Assembly: GCA_965213885.1 (NCBI GenBank) | Contig: OZ243919.1 | Span: 2,604,001-2,668,000, forward strand | Reading direction: 5' to 3' | From: VYFG01 sp965213885 | Lineage (GTDB): Bacteria > Pseudomonadota > Gammaproteobacteria > Arenicellales > Poriferihabitantaceae | Length of the DNA: 64,000 bases | Shown: in pieces, positions 7,553 to 16,617 of the stretch | Position numbering within the stretch: position 1 is the first letter of the stretch | Layout: the number at the start of each line of letters is the position of its first letter | Made by a program: the position numbers and the translations under genes | The notes under the pieces: generated by a model | What the model saw: only the letters and a program-made list of their open reading frames with translations | The model's database searches: none | Told to the model about the DNA's origin: nothing

Positions 7553-9208
7553 ATGTCAGAAGAAATCGTCGAACGCGAATCCATGGAAGTCGATGTCGTC
7601 ATCGTGGGCGGGGGGCCGGCCGGCCTTGCCGCTGCCTGCCGGCTCATGCAGCTGGCCGGGGAGCGGGAACAGGAGATCAGCGTGGTGCTGTTGGAGAAGG
7701 GCTCCGAGGTCGGCGCCCATATTCTGTCCGGCGCGGTGTTCGAGCCGCGGGCGCTGAATGAACTCTTCCCGGACTGGAAGGATCGCGGCGCCCCCCTCGA
7801 TACGCTGGTGACCAAGGACCGGATCCTGATGTTCCGCAACGCAAACAGGGCGATCGATATGCCGCACTGGATGCACCCGAAGCCCATGCGGAATGACGGC
7901 AACTACATCATCAGTCTTGGCGATGTCTGCCGCTGGCTGGGGGAGCAGGCGGAGGCCCTCGGGGTGGAGATCTACCCGGGATTCCCGGCATCAGAAGTGC
8001 TGTTCCACGAGGATGGTTCCATCAAGGGCGTGGCTACCGGCGAGATGGGGCGGGGCAAGGACGGGGCCGCCAAGGCCTCCTATGAACCCGGCATGGAACT
8101 GCACGCCAGGGTGACGCTGTTCGCCGAGGGCTGCCGCGGCCATCTCGGCAAGCAGCTCATCCGGCGATTCGGTCTTGACGAGGGTCGTGACACCCAGCAT
8201 TACGCCATCGGCATCAAGGAACTCTGGAGAATCGACCGGTCCAGGCACCAGCCGGGGCTGGTGCTGCACGGCGCCGGATGGCCCCTGAACGAATCGGGTT
8301 CCACCGGCGGATCCTTTCTCTACCATCTCGGTGAAGACCTGGTGTCCATGGGCCTGATCACGGACCTGTCCTACAGCAACCCTCACGTCTCCCCGTTCGA
8401 TGAATTGCAGCGCTTCAAGCAGCACCCGGAAATCCGGGTGCATCTCGAGAACGGCGAGCGCATTGCCTACGGCGCCCGGGCGATCACCAAGGGCGGCCTG
8501 AATGCCCTGCCGAAAATGGTCATGCCCGGCGGCCTGCTGATCGGCTGTGACGCGGGCACCTTGAATTTCTCCAAGATCAAGGGCTCCCATACCGCCATGA
8601 AATCCGGCATGCTGGCTGCGGAAACCGTGGCGGATGTCCTTGCGGGCAATACCTCGCTGGAGGACTATGAATCCCGGTTCAGAGGCTCCTGGCTCCACGA
8701 GGAACTTCACCGGTCCCGCAATTTTGGCGCGGCCATCCACAAGTTTGGCACGTGGCTTGGCGGCTCCTGGAACTACATCGAGCAGAACATTCTTCGCGGC
8801 CGGCTGCCGGTTACACTGAAGGATCCGAAACCGGACCACGAGGCACTGCGTCCCGTCGGGGAGTGCAAGCCCATCCCCTACCCCAAGCCCGACGGCGTGA
8901 TCACCTTCGACAAGACCTCCTCCGTCTACCTGTCCAGCACCAACCATGAGGAAGACCAGCCGGTCCACCTCCGCCTGGCCGAGCCGGAACGGGCGGTGCC
9001 CGTCAGTTTCAAGCGCTACGGCGGCCCGGAGGAACGGTTCTGCCCGGCCGGGGTGTATGAATACGTCGACAAGGACAGCGCGCCGGAACTTCGCATCAAC
9101 GCACAGAACTGCGTGCACTGCAAGACATGCGACATCAAGGATCCGACGGAGAACATCACCTGGGTCACACCTGAAGGAACGGGGGGGCCGAACTACACCG
9201 GCATGTAG
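7553..9208 (+). CDS. Electron transfer flavoprotein-ubiquinone oxidoreductase (ETF-QO)
   Basis: This encodes 551 residues, the usual length. The N-terminus has the FAD-binding motif VVIVGGGPAGLAAACRL near residue 15 and EKGSEVGAHILSGAV. The middle contains the ubiquinone-binding and second FAD regions (GLITDLSYSNP, MPGGLLIGCDAGTLNFSKIK). The C-terminal ferredoxin-like domain binds one [4Fe-4S] cluster through FCPAGVY and NCVHCKTCDIKDP. The enzyme is membrane-associated and passes electrons from ETF, reduced by acyl-CoA and N-methyl dehydrogenases, into the quinone pool. It could serve the acyl-CoA or methylamine-related enzymes elsewhere in the window, but no etfAB genes are visible here. Confidence 0.95.
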   Translation: MSEEIVERESMEVDVVIVGGGPAGLAAACRLMQLAGEREQEISVVLLEKGSEVGAHILSGAVFEPRALNELFPDWKDRGAPLDTLVTKDRILMFRNANRAIDMPHWMHPKPMRNDGNYIISLGDVCRWLGEQAEALGVEIYPGFPASEVLFHEDGSIKGVATGEMGRGKDGAAKASYEPGMELHARVTLFAEGCRGHLGKQLIRRFGLDEGRDTQHYAIGIKELWRIDRSRHQPGLVLHGAGWPLNESGSTGGSFLYHLGEDLVSMGLITDLSYSNPHVSPFDELQRFKQHPEIRVHLENGERIAYGARAITKGGLNALPKMVMPGGLLIGCDAGTLNFSKIKGSHTAMKSGMLAAETVADVLAGNTSLEDYESRFRGSWLHEELHRSRNFGAAIHKFGTWLGGSWNYIEQNILRGRLPVTLKDPKPDHEALRPVGECKPIPYPKPDGVITFDKTSSVYLSSTNHEEDQPVHLRLAEPERAVPVSFKRYGGPEERFCPAGVYEYVDKDSAPELRINAQNCVHCKTCDIKDPTENITWVTPEGTGGPNYTGM

Positions 9209-9261
9209 TCCCGGCAAACGGCACGTCGTCCATGGCGCCCCCGGGGCGGGCAGGCTTCAGG

Positions 9262-9300
9262 GACAGATCCTCGAGCCGGCCCTGGCACTCCGGATCTGTC
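9262..9300. terminator. Inverted repeat between convergent ETF-QO and purL genes
   Basis: GACAGATCC (9262-9270) and GGATCTGTC (9292-9300) form a perfect 9-bp stem with a 21-base loop at the meeting point of two convergent genes. There is no clear T-tract, so a bidirectional terminator is only a possibility. Confidence 0.3.
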
Positions 9301-12300
9301 AGTCGACCCACAGGCGTGCATTGAAGAACATCCGCATCCACGGGCTGTCCTCGCCCCAGGATTCCGGATGCCAGGAATTCGTCACCGTGCGGAATACCCG
9401 CTCAGGGTGCGGCATCATGATAGTGAAACGCCCGTCCGCGTTGGTCAGCCCGGTGACGCCAGCGGGCGAGCCGTTGGGATTCAGAGGATAGGTCTCCGTA
9501 ACCTGGTGGCGGTTGTCGACGAAACGCATGATCACCTGCCCCGACTTCTCCAGCTCCAGCAGGCGCCCGCCGTCATCCGCCCAGACCCTCCCCTCCCCGT
9601 GGGCAACGGACACCGGCAGTCTCGCCCCTGCCATGTCCCGCAGCAAAATGGAGCGGCCCGACTCCACCGCCACGGTCACAAACCGGGCCTCGTACTGCTC
9701 CGAGGCGTTGCGCACGAACTGTGGCCAGCAATCCGTTCCGGGAATCAGTTCGCGGATCGTGGCCATCATCTGGCAGCCGTTGCAGACTCCGAGGGCGAAG
9801 GTATCCGGACGATGGAAGAAGGCGGCGAACCGGTCACGCAGGACGGCATTGAACAGGATCGACTTGGCCCAGCCCTCCCCCGCGCCCAGGACATCGCCGT
9901 AGGAAAATCCCCCGCATGCGGCGAACCCGAGGAATCCATCCAGCCCAGCGCCTCCGACGAGATCCGTCATGGCAAGGTCAACGGCCTCGAATCCCGCGTG
10001 GTCGAACGCCGCCGCCATCTCGAGTTGTCCGTTCACACCCTGCTCCCGCAGGATTGCCACCCGCGGCCTCGCCTTGCCCGTGATCGCAGGAGCCTGGCAG
10101 GGGACCCGGGGCAACACGGGGCTGATCCCGGGGTCGTCGAGGTCGAATATCCGGTCATACTCCTCCCGGGCGCAGTGCGGATTGTCCCGCAGGGACTGCA
10201 TGTGGAAGGTTACGGAGGACCAGGACCGGTGGAGGGCACTCCGTTCAAGGGACAGCAGCACTATGCCGCCGGAACGGATCCTGACGACATTTCCCGGCTC
10301 GGGCCTGCCCAGAGGAACGGATATGTCCAATAAACCCCATCGGGACAGCGTCCGGATGAATTCGTCCCTCGATTCCTCCGGGACCTGGACCACCATCCCG
10401 AGCTCCTCGCTGAACAGCCGCCCGAAGGGATCCCCGGGAGGCAGATCGATCTCGCAGCCGCAGCGGGAAGCGAAGCACATTTCTGCAAGTGTCGCGGCGA
10501 GACCGCCGTCGGACCGGTCATGGCAGGCGGCGACCAGGCCTCCCTCCCGCAAGGTCTGCATGGCGCGGAGAAAGGCCTTCAGCAGGTCCGCATCCACGTC
10601 CGGGGCAACATCGCCCATCTGGCCGGTGACCTGCGCCAGCACGGACCCGCCGAGCCGGTCGCGCCCGGCGCCCAGGTCGATGAGCCACAGCTCCGATCGT
10701 CCACCCGGGGCGATCAGCGGGGTCAGTGTCCGCCGCACGTCCCGGACGGGGGAATACGCGGTGATGACCAGGGAAAGCGGCGCGACCACCCTGTGGTCCC
10801 GGCCCCGCTCCTGCCAGCGTGTCGTCATGGACATGGAATCCTTGCCGACGGGTATGGATATGCCGAGGGCCGGGCACAGCTCCATGGCGACCGCCTCCAC
10901 GGTTCGGTAAAGTGCCGCATCCTGGCCGGGCTCACCGGCAGCCACCATCCAGTTGGCGGACAGCCTGATCCCGCTGCCGTCGCTTATGTCCGTCGCCGAC
11001 AGGTTGGTCAGCGCCTCACCGATGGCCATGCGCCCGCTGGCGGGCGCATCGATTACCGCCAGCGGCGTCCGCTCACCGATGGCCATCGCCTCCCCGGTGT
11101 AACCCTGGTATCCGCTCAGTGTCACCGCGACGTCCGCCACCGGGACCTGCCAGGGCCCCACCATCTGGTCCCTGGCGATCATGCCGGTGACGCTGCGGTC
11201 CCCGATGGTCACCAGGAAGGTCTTGTCCGCCACAGAGGGAAAGGAGAGCACCCGATGAAACGCCTCCTCCAGGGACAGCCCGGAAATATCCAACGGCACG
11301 GCCCGAACGGCTGCACTTCGAACATCGCGCCGCATTTTCGGCGGCATCCCGAACAGCAGGGACATGGGCAGGTCGATGGGGTCGGGATGGGACCCGGCGA
11401 AATGGTTGTCGGTCAGACTGAGCTCCTCCTGCGCAGTGGCCTCCCCCGCGAGGGCGAATAGGCAGCGTTCACGCCGGCAGATTTCGGTGAATACTTCCAG
11501 ACGATCCGGCCGCACCGCCAGCACGTAACGTTCCTGGGATTCGTTGCACCACACCTGCATGGGAGACATGCCGGGCTCGTCGATGCGCAGGGAGCGCAGT
11601 TCGAACCGGCCGCCGCGTCCCGAATCGTGCAGCAGTTCGGGCAGGGCGTTGGAAAGCCCCCCTGCACCCACGTCATGAATGGAAAGAATCGGATTGTGCT
11701 CCCCCAGGGCGCAGCAGCTGTCGATCACCTCCTGGCAACGGCGCTGCATCTCCGGGTTCCCCCGCTGCACGGAAGCATAGTCCAGTGTCTCGGAACTGCT
11801 GCCGGTCGTCACGCTGGACGCCGCCCCGCCGCCGAGGCCGATCAGCATGGCCGGTCCCCCCAGGACCACGATGGGGGTGCCCGGCGGGATGTCCGCCTTG
11901 TGGATGTGACCCGGACGGATGCTGCCGAGGCCGCCGGCGAGCATGATGGGCTTGTGATAGCCGAGACGTTCGCGAGGAGCCCCGGCAGACTGCTCGAAGG
12001 TGCGGAAGTAGCCGCAGACGTTGGGGCGGCCGAACTCGTTGTTGAACGCCGCCGCGCCGACCGGTCCCTCGAGCATGATCCGCAGCGGACTTGCGATTCT
12101 CGACGGCCGGGATTCCTCCATTTCCCAGGGGCGCCGGTATCCGGGAATCCGCAGGTGGGACACGGAGAAGCCTGCCAGCCCGGCCTTGGGTTTTCCGCCC
12201 CGACCGGCTGCGCCCTCGTCCCGGATTTCACCGCCGGCACCCGTGGAGGCGCCGGGAAAGGGTGAGATCCCCGTGGGATGATTGTGCGTCTCCACCTTGG

Positions 12301-13207
12301 CGGTCAGGTGCACCTCCTCGTCGTGGTACCGGTAGACATGGTCCCGGCCGTCCGGTTGGAACCGCCTGGACGGGTAGCCCTCCAGGATGGCCGCATTGTC
12401 GGCATAGGCCACCAGAGTCCCGTCCGGGCAGCGCTGGTGGGTGGTGCGGATCATGGAAAAGAGGGTACGCTCCTGGCATTCACCGTCCACGGTCCAGTCC
12501 GCGTTGAAGATCTTGTGCCGGCAGTGCTCGGAATTCACCTGGGCGAACATCATCAGCTCCACGTCCGTGGGATTGCGTCCGAGGTCCCGGAACTGCTCGA
12601 GCAGGAAATCCATCTCGGCAGCGCTGAGGGCAAAACCCTGGACCCTGTCGGCGTCCTCCAGCGAATCCCGCCCGCCGCCGAGAACGTCGACCTCATTCAA
12701 TGCTGTCGACTCTTTCCTGGTGAACAGCGCTGCAGCCTCGGTCACGTCGTGCAGCAGCGATTCGAGCATCGGGTCGAACAGCAATCCCGCCAGGGAGGAA
12801 TCCGGCATCCCGTTCCGGGAATCGTCCGGCGGTTCGCCGGCGAAAAGCTGCCAGTGAATGCCCCGCTCGACCCGCTGGACCGCCCGGATGCCGCAATGGT
12901 GCACAATGTCCGTGGCCTTGGTGGCCCATGGCGAGATGGTGCCGATACGGGGCACGGTATACCGGTGCACGACAGATGCGCCGGAGTCGGTCGGTCGACC
13001 GACGCCATGGCCGTAATCCAGCAGCCTGTCCAGGGTTTCGCGGTCCCGGTCTGACAGTTCGGCATGCGGCGCCAGGTCGACCAGGTGGATGAATTGCGCC
13101 TCCAGCGCCTCGATGCCCGGAACGGCCGCCCCCAGGAGTTCGGTGAGCCTCCTCTTGCGGAAATCCGACAGGGCAATGGCGCCGTAGACCTGTATCATTC
13201 CGGGCAC
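9299..13207 (-). CDS. purL: Phosphoribosylformylglycinamidine synthase (single-chain PurL)
   Basis: This encodes 1,302 residues, the large single-chain form typical of Gammaproteobacteria. It converts FGAR, glutamine and ATP to FGAM in purine synthesis. The N-terminal PurS-like part is followed by two AIRS-like halves (QVNSEHCRHKIFNADW, ETHNHPTGISPFPGASTGAG, GGGAASSV, HDVGAGGLSNALPEL, HDRSDGGLAATLAEM). The C-terminal glutaminase has the nucleophile Cys in GVCNGCQMM and the His-Glu dyad in MPHPERVFR. The start could be ATG 13207 or ATG 13198. It stands alone and converges on ETF-QO. Confidence 0.97.
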   Translation of the reverse strand: MPGMIQVYGAIALSDFRKRRLTELLGAAVPGIEALEAQFIHLVDLAPHAELSDRDRETLDRLLDYGHGVGRPTDSGASVVHRYTVPRIGTISPWATKATDIVHHCGIRAVQRVERGIHWQLFAGEPPDDSRNGMPDSSLAGLLFDPMLESLLHDVTEAAALFTRKESTALNEVDVLGGGRDSLEDADRVQGFALSAAEMDFLLEQFRDLGRNPTDVELMMFAQVNSEHCRHKIFNADWTVDGECQERTLFSMIRTTHQRCPDGTLVAYADNAAILEGYPSRRFQPDGRDHVYRYHDEEVHLTAKVETHNHPTGISPFPGASTGAGGEIRDEGAAGRGGKPKAGLAGFSVSHLRIPGYRRPWEMEESRPSRIASPLRIMLEGPVGAAAFNNEFGRPNVCGYFRTFEQSAGAPRERLGYHKPIMLAGGLGSIRPGHIHKADIPPGTPIVVLGGPAMLIGLGGGAASSVTTGSSSETLDYASVQRGNPEMQRRCQEVIDSCCALGEHNPILSIHDVGAGGLSNALPELLHDSGRGGRFELRSLRIDEPGMSPMQVWCNESQERYVLAVRPDRLEVFTEICRRERCLFALAGEATAQEELSLTDNHFAGSHPDPIDLPMSLLFGMPPKMRRDVRSAAVRAVPLDISGLSLEEAFHRVLSFPSVADKTFLVTIGDRSVTGMIARDQMVGPWQVPVADVAVTLSGYQGYTGEAMAIGERTPLAVIDAPASGRMAIGEALTNLSATDISDGSGIRLSANWMVAAGEPGQDAALYRTVEAVAMELCPALGISIPVGKDSMSMTTRWQERGRDHRVVAPLSLVITAYSPVRDVRRTLTPLIAPGGRSELWLIDLGAGRDRLGGSVLAQVTGQMGDVAPDVDADLLKAFLRAMQTLREGGLVAACHDRSDGGLAATLAEMCFASRCGCEIDLPPGDPFGRLFSEELGMVVQVPEESRDEFIRTLSRWGLLDISVPLGRPEPGNVVRIRSGGIVLLSLERSALHRSWSSVTFHMQSLRDNPHCAREEYDRIFDLDDPGISPVLPRVPCQAPAITGKARPRVAILREQGVNGQLEMAAAFDHAGFEAVDLAMTDLVGGAGLDGFLGFAACGGFSYGDVLGAGEGWAKSILFNAVLRDRFAAFFHRPDTFALGVCNGCQMMATIRELIPGTDCWPQFVRNASEQYEARFVTVAVESGRSILLRDMAGARLPVSVAHGEGRVWADDGGRLLELEKSGQVIMRFVDNRHQVTETYPLNPNGSPAGVTGLTNADGRFTIMMPHPERVFRTVTNSWHPESWGEDSPWMRMFFNARLWVD

Positions 13208-13304
13208 ATCACGCAGACCAGCATAGAGGTTCCGTTCCGCCCGCGAACACCGGGCTCCGGCAACCGGTCACAGGGCGAGGCCAGGCGGATTCGGGCCCGA
13301 AGGC

Positions 13305-14183
13305 TCAGGCCATCACGCCCGCACGCCGCATCGCCGCTTCCACGGGCCCGTGGTATTCCTCCGACAACGGGGTCAGGGGCAGGCGGATTCCGCCGGGAAT
13401 CAGGCCCAGTCGATGCAGCGCCCATTTCGTCGGAATCGGGTTCGATTCGAGGAAAAGACCCCGGTGCAGCCCGTCGAGTTCATCATTCAGGCGATCGGCG
13501 GTTTCGTGGTCCCCCGCCAGGGCGGCAGCGCACATGGCGTGCATCTTCGCCGGTGCCACGTTGGCCGTCACGGAAATGCATCCATTTCCGCCGGCTTTGA
13601 TGAAATCCAGGGAACTGACGTCCTCACCGGAATACAGGGAGAAATCGGCCGGGCAGCGGGCACGGAAATCCGCCACTCTCGGAATGTCCGAGGTAGCGTC
13701 CTTGATCCCGACGATGTTGTCCACTTCCGACAGTCTGACCACGGTGTCGTTGTGCATGTCCAGGGAGGTTCTCCCCGGAACGTTGTAGAGTATCTGCGGC
13801 ACGTCCACCCGTTCGGCAATCAGGCGGAAGTGGCGGTACAGTCCCTCCTGGGTGGGCTTGTTGTAGTAGGGCACCACCAGCAGGCAGGCTGCGATATCCA
13901 GTTCGGCGGCGCGTTCGGTCAGTTCCAGCGCCTCGCGGGTGGAGTTGCCGCCGGTGCCCGCGACCACGGGAATCCGGCCCGCAACGAATTCCACCGTCCG
14001 CTCGATGACCTCGATCTGTTCCGGGATGTCCAGGGTGGCGGACTCGCCGGTGGTGCCGACCGAAATAATGCCGTCGGTACCGTTGTCCACGTGGAAGTCC
14101 ACCAGCTTCTTCAGGCTGTCGAAATCCAGACTTCCATCATCCAGCATGGGGGTAGCAAGGGCGACCAGGCTGCCTGTGATCAT
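13305..14183 (-). CDS. dapA: 4-hydroxy-tetrahydrodipicolinate synthase (DapA)
   Basis: This encodes 292 residues from ATG 14183, exactly the length of the E. coli enzyme; a longer frame to 14372 has no family similarity. It condenses pyruvate with aspartate semialdehyde in lysine and diaminopimelate synthesis. The Schiff-base Lys161 is in VGIKDAT, and Tyr133 is in LYNVPGRTS; the substrate-binding GTTGESATL lies near residue 43. Both catalytic residues fall on the standard numbering. No strong ribosome binding site is seen before the start. It is divergent from the glutamine amidotransferase gene at 14355. Confidence 0.95.
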   Translation of the reverse strand: MITGSLVALATPMLDDGSLDFDSLKKLVDFHVDNGTDGIISVGTTGESATLDIPEQIEVIERTVEFVAGRIPVVAGTGGNSTREALELTERAAELDIAACLLVVPYYNKPTQEGLYRHFRLIAERVDVPQILYNVPGRTSLDMHNDTVVRLSEVDNIVGIKDATSDIPRVADFRARCPADFSLYSGEDVSSLDFIKAGGNGCISVTANVAPAKMHAMCAAALAGDHETADRLNDELDGLHRGLFLESNPIPTKWALHRLGLIPGGIRLPLTPLSEEYHGPVEAAMRRAGVMA

Positions 14184-14354
14184 TTCGATGCCGTTTCGGA
14201 GTTTCTCAGGAGGAATCTTGGATGGTATCGCCTGCCCCGCGCACAAACAAGGCCCGGAACACGGAGCGGGCGAATGGCTGTTGCGGGCGAATGGCTTGAT
14301 CCCCGGACACCGGATAGCATATAAGAAGGCTGGATCACCCACCGCCCGGCCAAG

Positions 14355-15095
14355 ATGCCCGAGACCCATCACGAAAACCCGGTACTGGATATCGGACTGC
14401 TGCTTTGTGACGATGTCCCGGAGGACGGCCGCGAACGGTTTGGCGACTACGCCGGCATGTTTTCCAGGTCAATCTCGGCAGTGGACCCGGACATCCGGCT
14501 GACCCCGTATCATGCCTACCTCGGCGAACTCCCTCCGCGCCCGGAAAATCATGCGGGATACCTGATTTCAGGATCCGGTGCCAGTGTGTTCGAGGACAAG
14601 GCGTGGATCATGGACACCATGGAATTCGTCCTCCGGTGCCGTGATTCCCGGGTCAGGGTGGTGGGGATCTGCTTTGGCCACCAGCTGATCGCCCATGCCC
14701 TGGGCGGCAAAGCCGTCCGCTCGGACAGTGGCTGGGGCTTCGGGATACACAGTGCCCGCCTGACTGACAACCCGGACTGGATCGGCGCCGACGATCCGGA
14801 ATTCAGACTGGTGGTGATCCACCAGGACCAGGTCAAGGAGCTGCCGCCGGGTTTCAGCACCGTCGCCAGCAACGATTTCTGTCCGCACAGCGTGATCACC
14901 GATCATGACCTGATGCTGGGGATCCAGGGCCACCCCGAGTTCGGCAAGGAATACTGTGCCTACCGGGCGGACTTCCGGCGTGATCTCATTGGCGAGGTCA
15001 AGTATCGGGAGACCATGGAACAGCTGGCCAACAACGACCTCCAGTCCGATGATGTCTTCGGCTGGGTGAGCCGCTTTTTCCGCAGGGCGGCCTGA
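14355..15095 (+). CDS. Class I glutamine amidotransferase-like protein
   Basis: This encodes 246 residues. The nucleophile elbow is GICFGHQLIAHALGG (Cys near residue 101), and the His-Glu pair is in IQGHPEFGKEY. It resembles the stand-alone GuaA-type glutaminase domain proteins often called type 1 glutamine amidotransferase-like or YfeJ-like, whose amide acceptor is usually unknown. There is no synthetase domain. It runs 6 bases ahead of the histidine phosphatase gene, so the two are probably co-transcribed, with gloB following. The substrate may be glutamine or a gamma-glutamyl compound; the latter would fit the gamma-glutamylmethylamide chemistry encoded elsewhere in the window, but this is only a thought. 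Confidence 0.8.
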   Translation: MPETHHENPVLDIGLLLCDDVPEDGRERFGDYAGMFSRSISAVDPDIRLTPYHAYLGELPPRPENHAGYLISGSGASVFEDKAWIMDTMEFVLRCRDSRVRVVGICFGHQLIAHALGGKAVRSDSGWGFGIHSARLTDNPDWIGADDPEFRLVVIHQDQVKELPPGFSTVASNDFCPHSVITDHDLMLGIQGHPEFGKEYCAYRADFRRDLIGEVKYRETMEQLANNDLQSDDVFGWVSRFFRRAA

Positions 15096-15101
15096 GCGGG
15101 C

Positions 15102-15695
15102 GTGACCCGTGTCTTCCTGCTGCGCCACGGCGCCACGTCCTGGAACGAGCAGCGGCGCATTCAGGGCCGGGCTGATATCGGACTCGCCCGGGACACAGTC
15201 ATTGCCCTGAGGCAGCAACCCATGCCGGCCGGTTGGCTGGACCTGCCGTGGTTTACCAGCCCGCAGCTCCGCTGCCGCCAGACCGCCCGCCTGCTCGGCG
15301 CCGCGGACGCCACCGCCGTCGGAGCACTCCGGGAGATGCATTGGGGCGAATTCGAGGGGATGACCCTGGACATGGTGAACGCCGAGATCGAAAAGCGGAA
15401 TCTCCGGCCCGGACGCGGACTGGACCTCCTGCCGCCGGGCGGTGAAAGTCCGCGCATGGTCAGGGACCGGCTGCACCGCTGGCTCATGGACCTGCCCGAA
15501 GAGACCGGGGAACTGGTGGCGGTCACCCACAAGGGCGTGATCCGCGCGGCCCTGAGCCTGGCCACGGGATGGGACATGATGTCTCCATTCCCGCAGCCAA
15601 TCCACTGGCAGCTTCCGCATCGGCTCGAACTCGACACCGGCGGGGTGCTTCGCCTTGACCGCATGAACTGCCGCTGGCGGGAAGCGCCCCGCTGA
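15102..15695 (+). CDS. Histidine phosphatase family protein (phosphoglycerate mutase-like)
   Basis: This encodes 197 residues starting at GTG 15102, 6 bases after the upstream stop. The catalytic RHG motif is LLRHGATSWN at residue 7 and the second His is in VTHKGVIRAAL. The acidic residue that protonates the leaving group lies in REMHWGEFEG. The fold covers phosphatases such as alpha-ribazole phosphatase CobC and broad-specificity phosphomonoesterases; the sequence does not distinguish between them. A cobO gene exists at 42295 but is distant. Probable operon with the neighbouring amidotransferase and gloB. Confidence 0.8.
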   Translation: MTRVFLLRHGATSWNEQRRIQGRADIGLARDTVIALRQQPMPAGWLDLPWFTSPQLRCRQTARLLGAADATAVGALREMHWGEFEGMTLDMVNAEIEKRNLRPGRGLDLLPPGGESPRMVRDRLHRWLMDLPEETGELVAVTHKGVIRAALSLATGWDMMSPFPQPIHWQLPHRLELDTGGVLRLDRMNCRWREAPR

Positions 15696-15757
15696 CTGTT
15701 GTGCGGCGCGGCGGAACTGCTACACTGCCGCGATTCGCCAACTCCCGAATTCACGCC

Positions 15758-16549
15758 ATGATCGTCGAACAGGTCTGGACCGGTAACGCCTACCGCAATT
15801 TCAACTACCTCATCGCCTGTCCTGAAACCGGGGAGGCCCTCGCAATCGACCCCCTGGACCATCGCAAATGTCTGGGTCATGCGCGCGACCAGGGCTGGAA
15901 CATCACGCAGATCCTGAACACCCATCACCACGGGGACCACACCGGGGGCAACGCCAAGGTCATCGCGGCCACCGGGGCGAAGCTGCTCGCCCATGACGGG
16001 GCCCGTGACGCCATTCCCGGAATTGACACGGGACTCGGGACCGGGGACGTGGTCAAGGTGGGCAACACGGTAGATCTCGAGGTTCTGGACACGCCCGGAC
16101 ACACCATGAGCCACATCTGCCTGCTGTCACGGACGGATACCCCATCCCTGTTCTGCGGCGACACCCTCTTCAATGCCGGCGCCGGCAACTGCCACAACGG
16201 CGGGCATCCGGTGGAACTGTACCAGACCTTCGTGCGGCAACTGGCGGCGCTCGACGAGCGCACCCGGATCTATCCCGGCCACGATTACCTGGAAAACAAC
16301 CTGCGCTTTACCCTGGACCGCGAACCCCACAACCACCGGGCCCGGGAAATGCTGGACTCGGGTCCGAACCGGGACCCCGCCAACGCCCTGATCACCACCA
16401 TTGCCCAGGAAAAGGAAATCAACACCTTTTTCCGCCTGGAGAATCCCGAAATCGTTGCCCGCCTGTGCGAGGTTTTTCCGGATATCGGCCCGAATCCCGA
16501 TGCCCGCACCGTATTCCTGAAACTGAGGGAACTGCGTAACGACTGGTAG
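15758..16549 (+). CDS. gloB: Hydroxyacylglutathione hydrolase (glyoxalase II)
   Basis: This encodes 263 residues from ATG 15758, where family similarity begins (MIVEQVWTGNAYRNFNYLI). The binuclear metal site is THHHGDHTGGN near residue 53, with further ligands in DTPGHTMSH and CGDTLFNAG and the C-terminal PGHDYLENNLRF. The C-terminal region (about 165-263) is the helical HAGH domain that binds glutathione thioester. It hydrolyses S-lactoylglutathione to lactate and glutathione. The same family also handles S-formylglutathione-like esters poorly. Closely follows the histidine phosphatase gene. Confidence 0.93.
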   Translation: MIVEQVWTGNAYRNFNYLIACPETGEALAIDPLDHRKCLGHARDQGWNITQILNTHHHGDHTGGNAKVIAATGAKLLAHDGARDAIPGIDTGLGTGDVVKVGNTVDLEVLDTPGHTMSHICLLSRTDTPSLFCGDTLFNAGAGNCHNGGHPVELYQTFVRQLAALDERTRIYPGHDYLENNLRFTLDREPHNHRAREMLDSGPNRDPANALITTIAQEKEINTFFRLENPEIVARLCEVFPDIGPNPDARTVFLKLRELRNDW

Positions 16550-16617
16550 ACTCGTCACACCAGGTTCCGGGGGGTGGCGGAAGCCGCCCGGGGATCGCGA
16601 CCGGCCGAATATCCGGC

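Noticed and set aside
6321..7757. Long plus-strand frame of 478 codons opposite argD
   Set aside because: It is antisense to a clear aminotransferase gene and its residues have the biased composition of a shadow frame.
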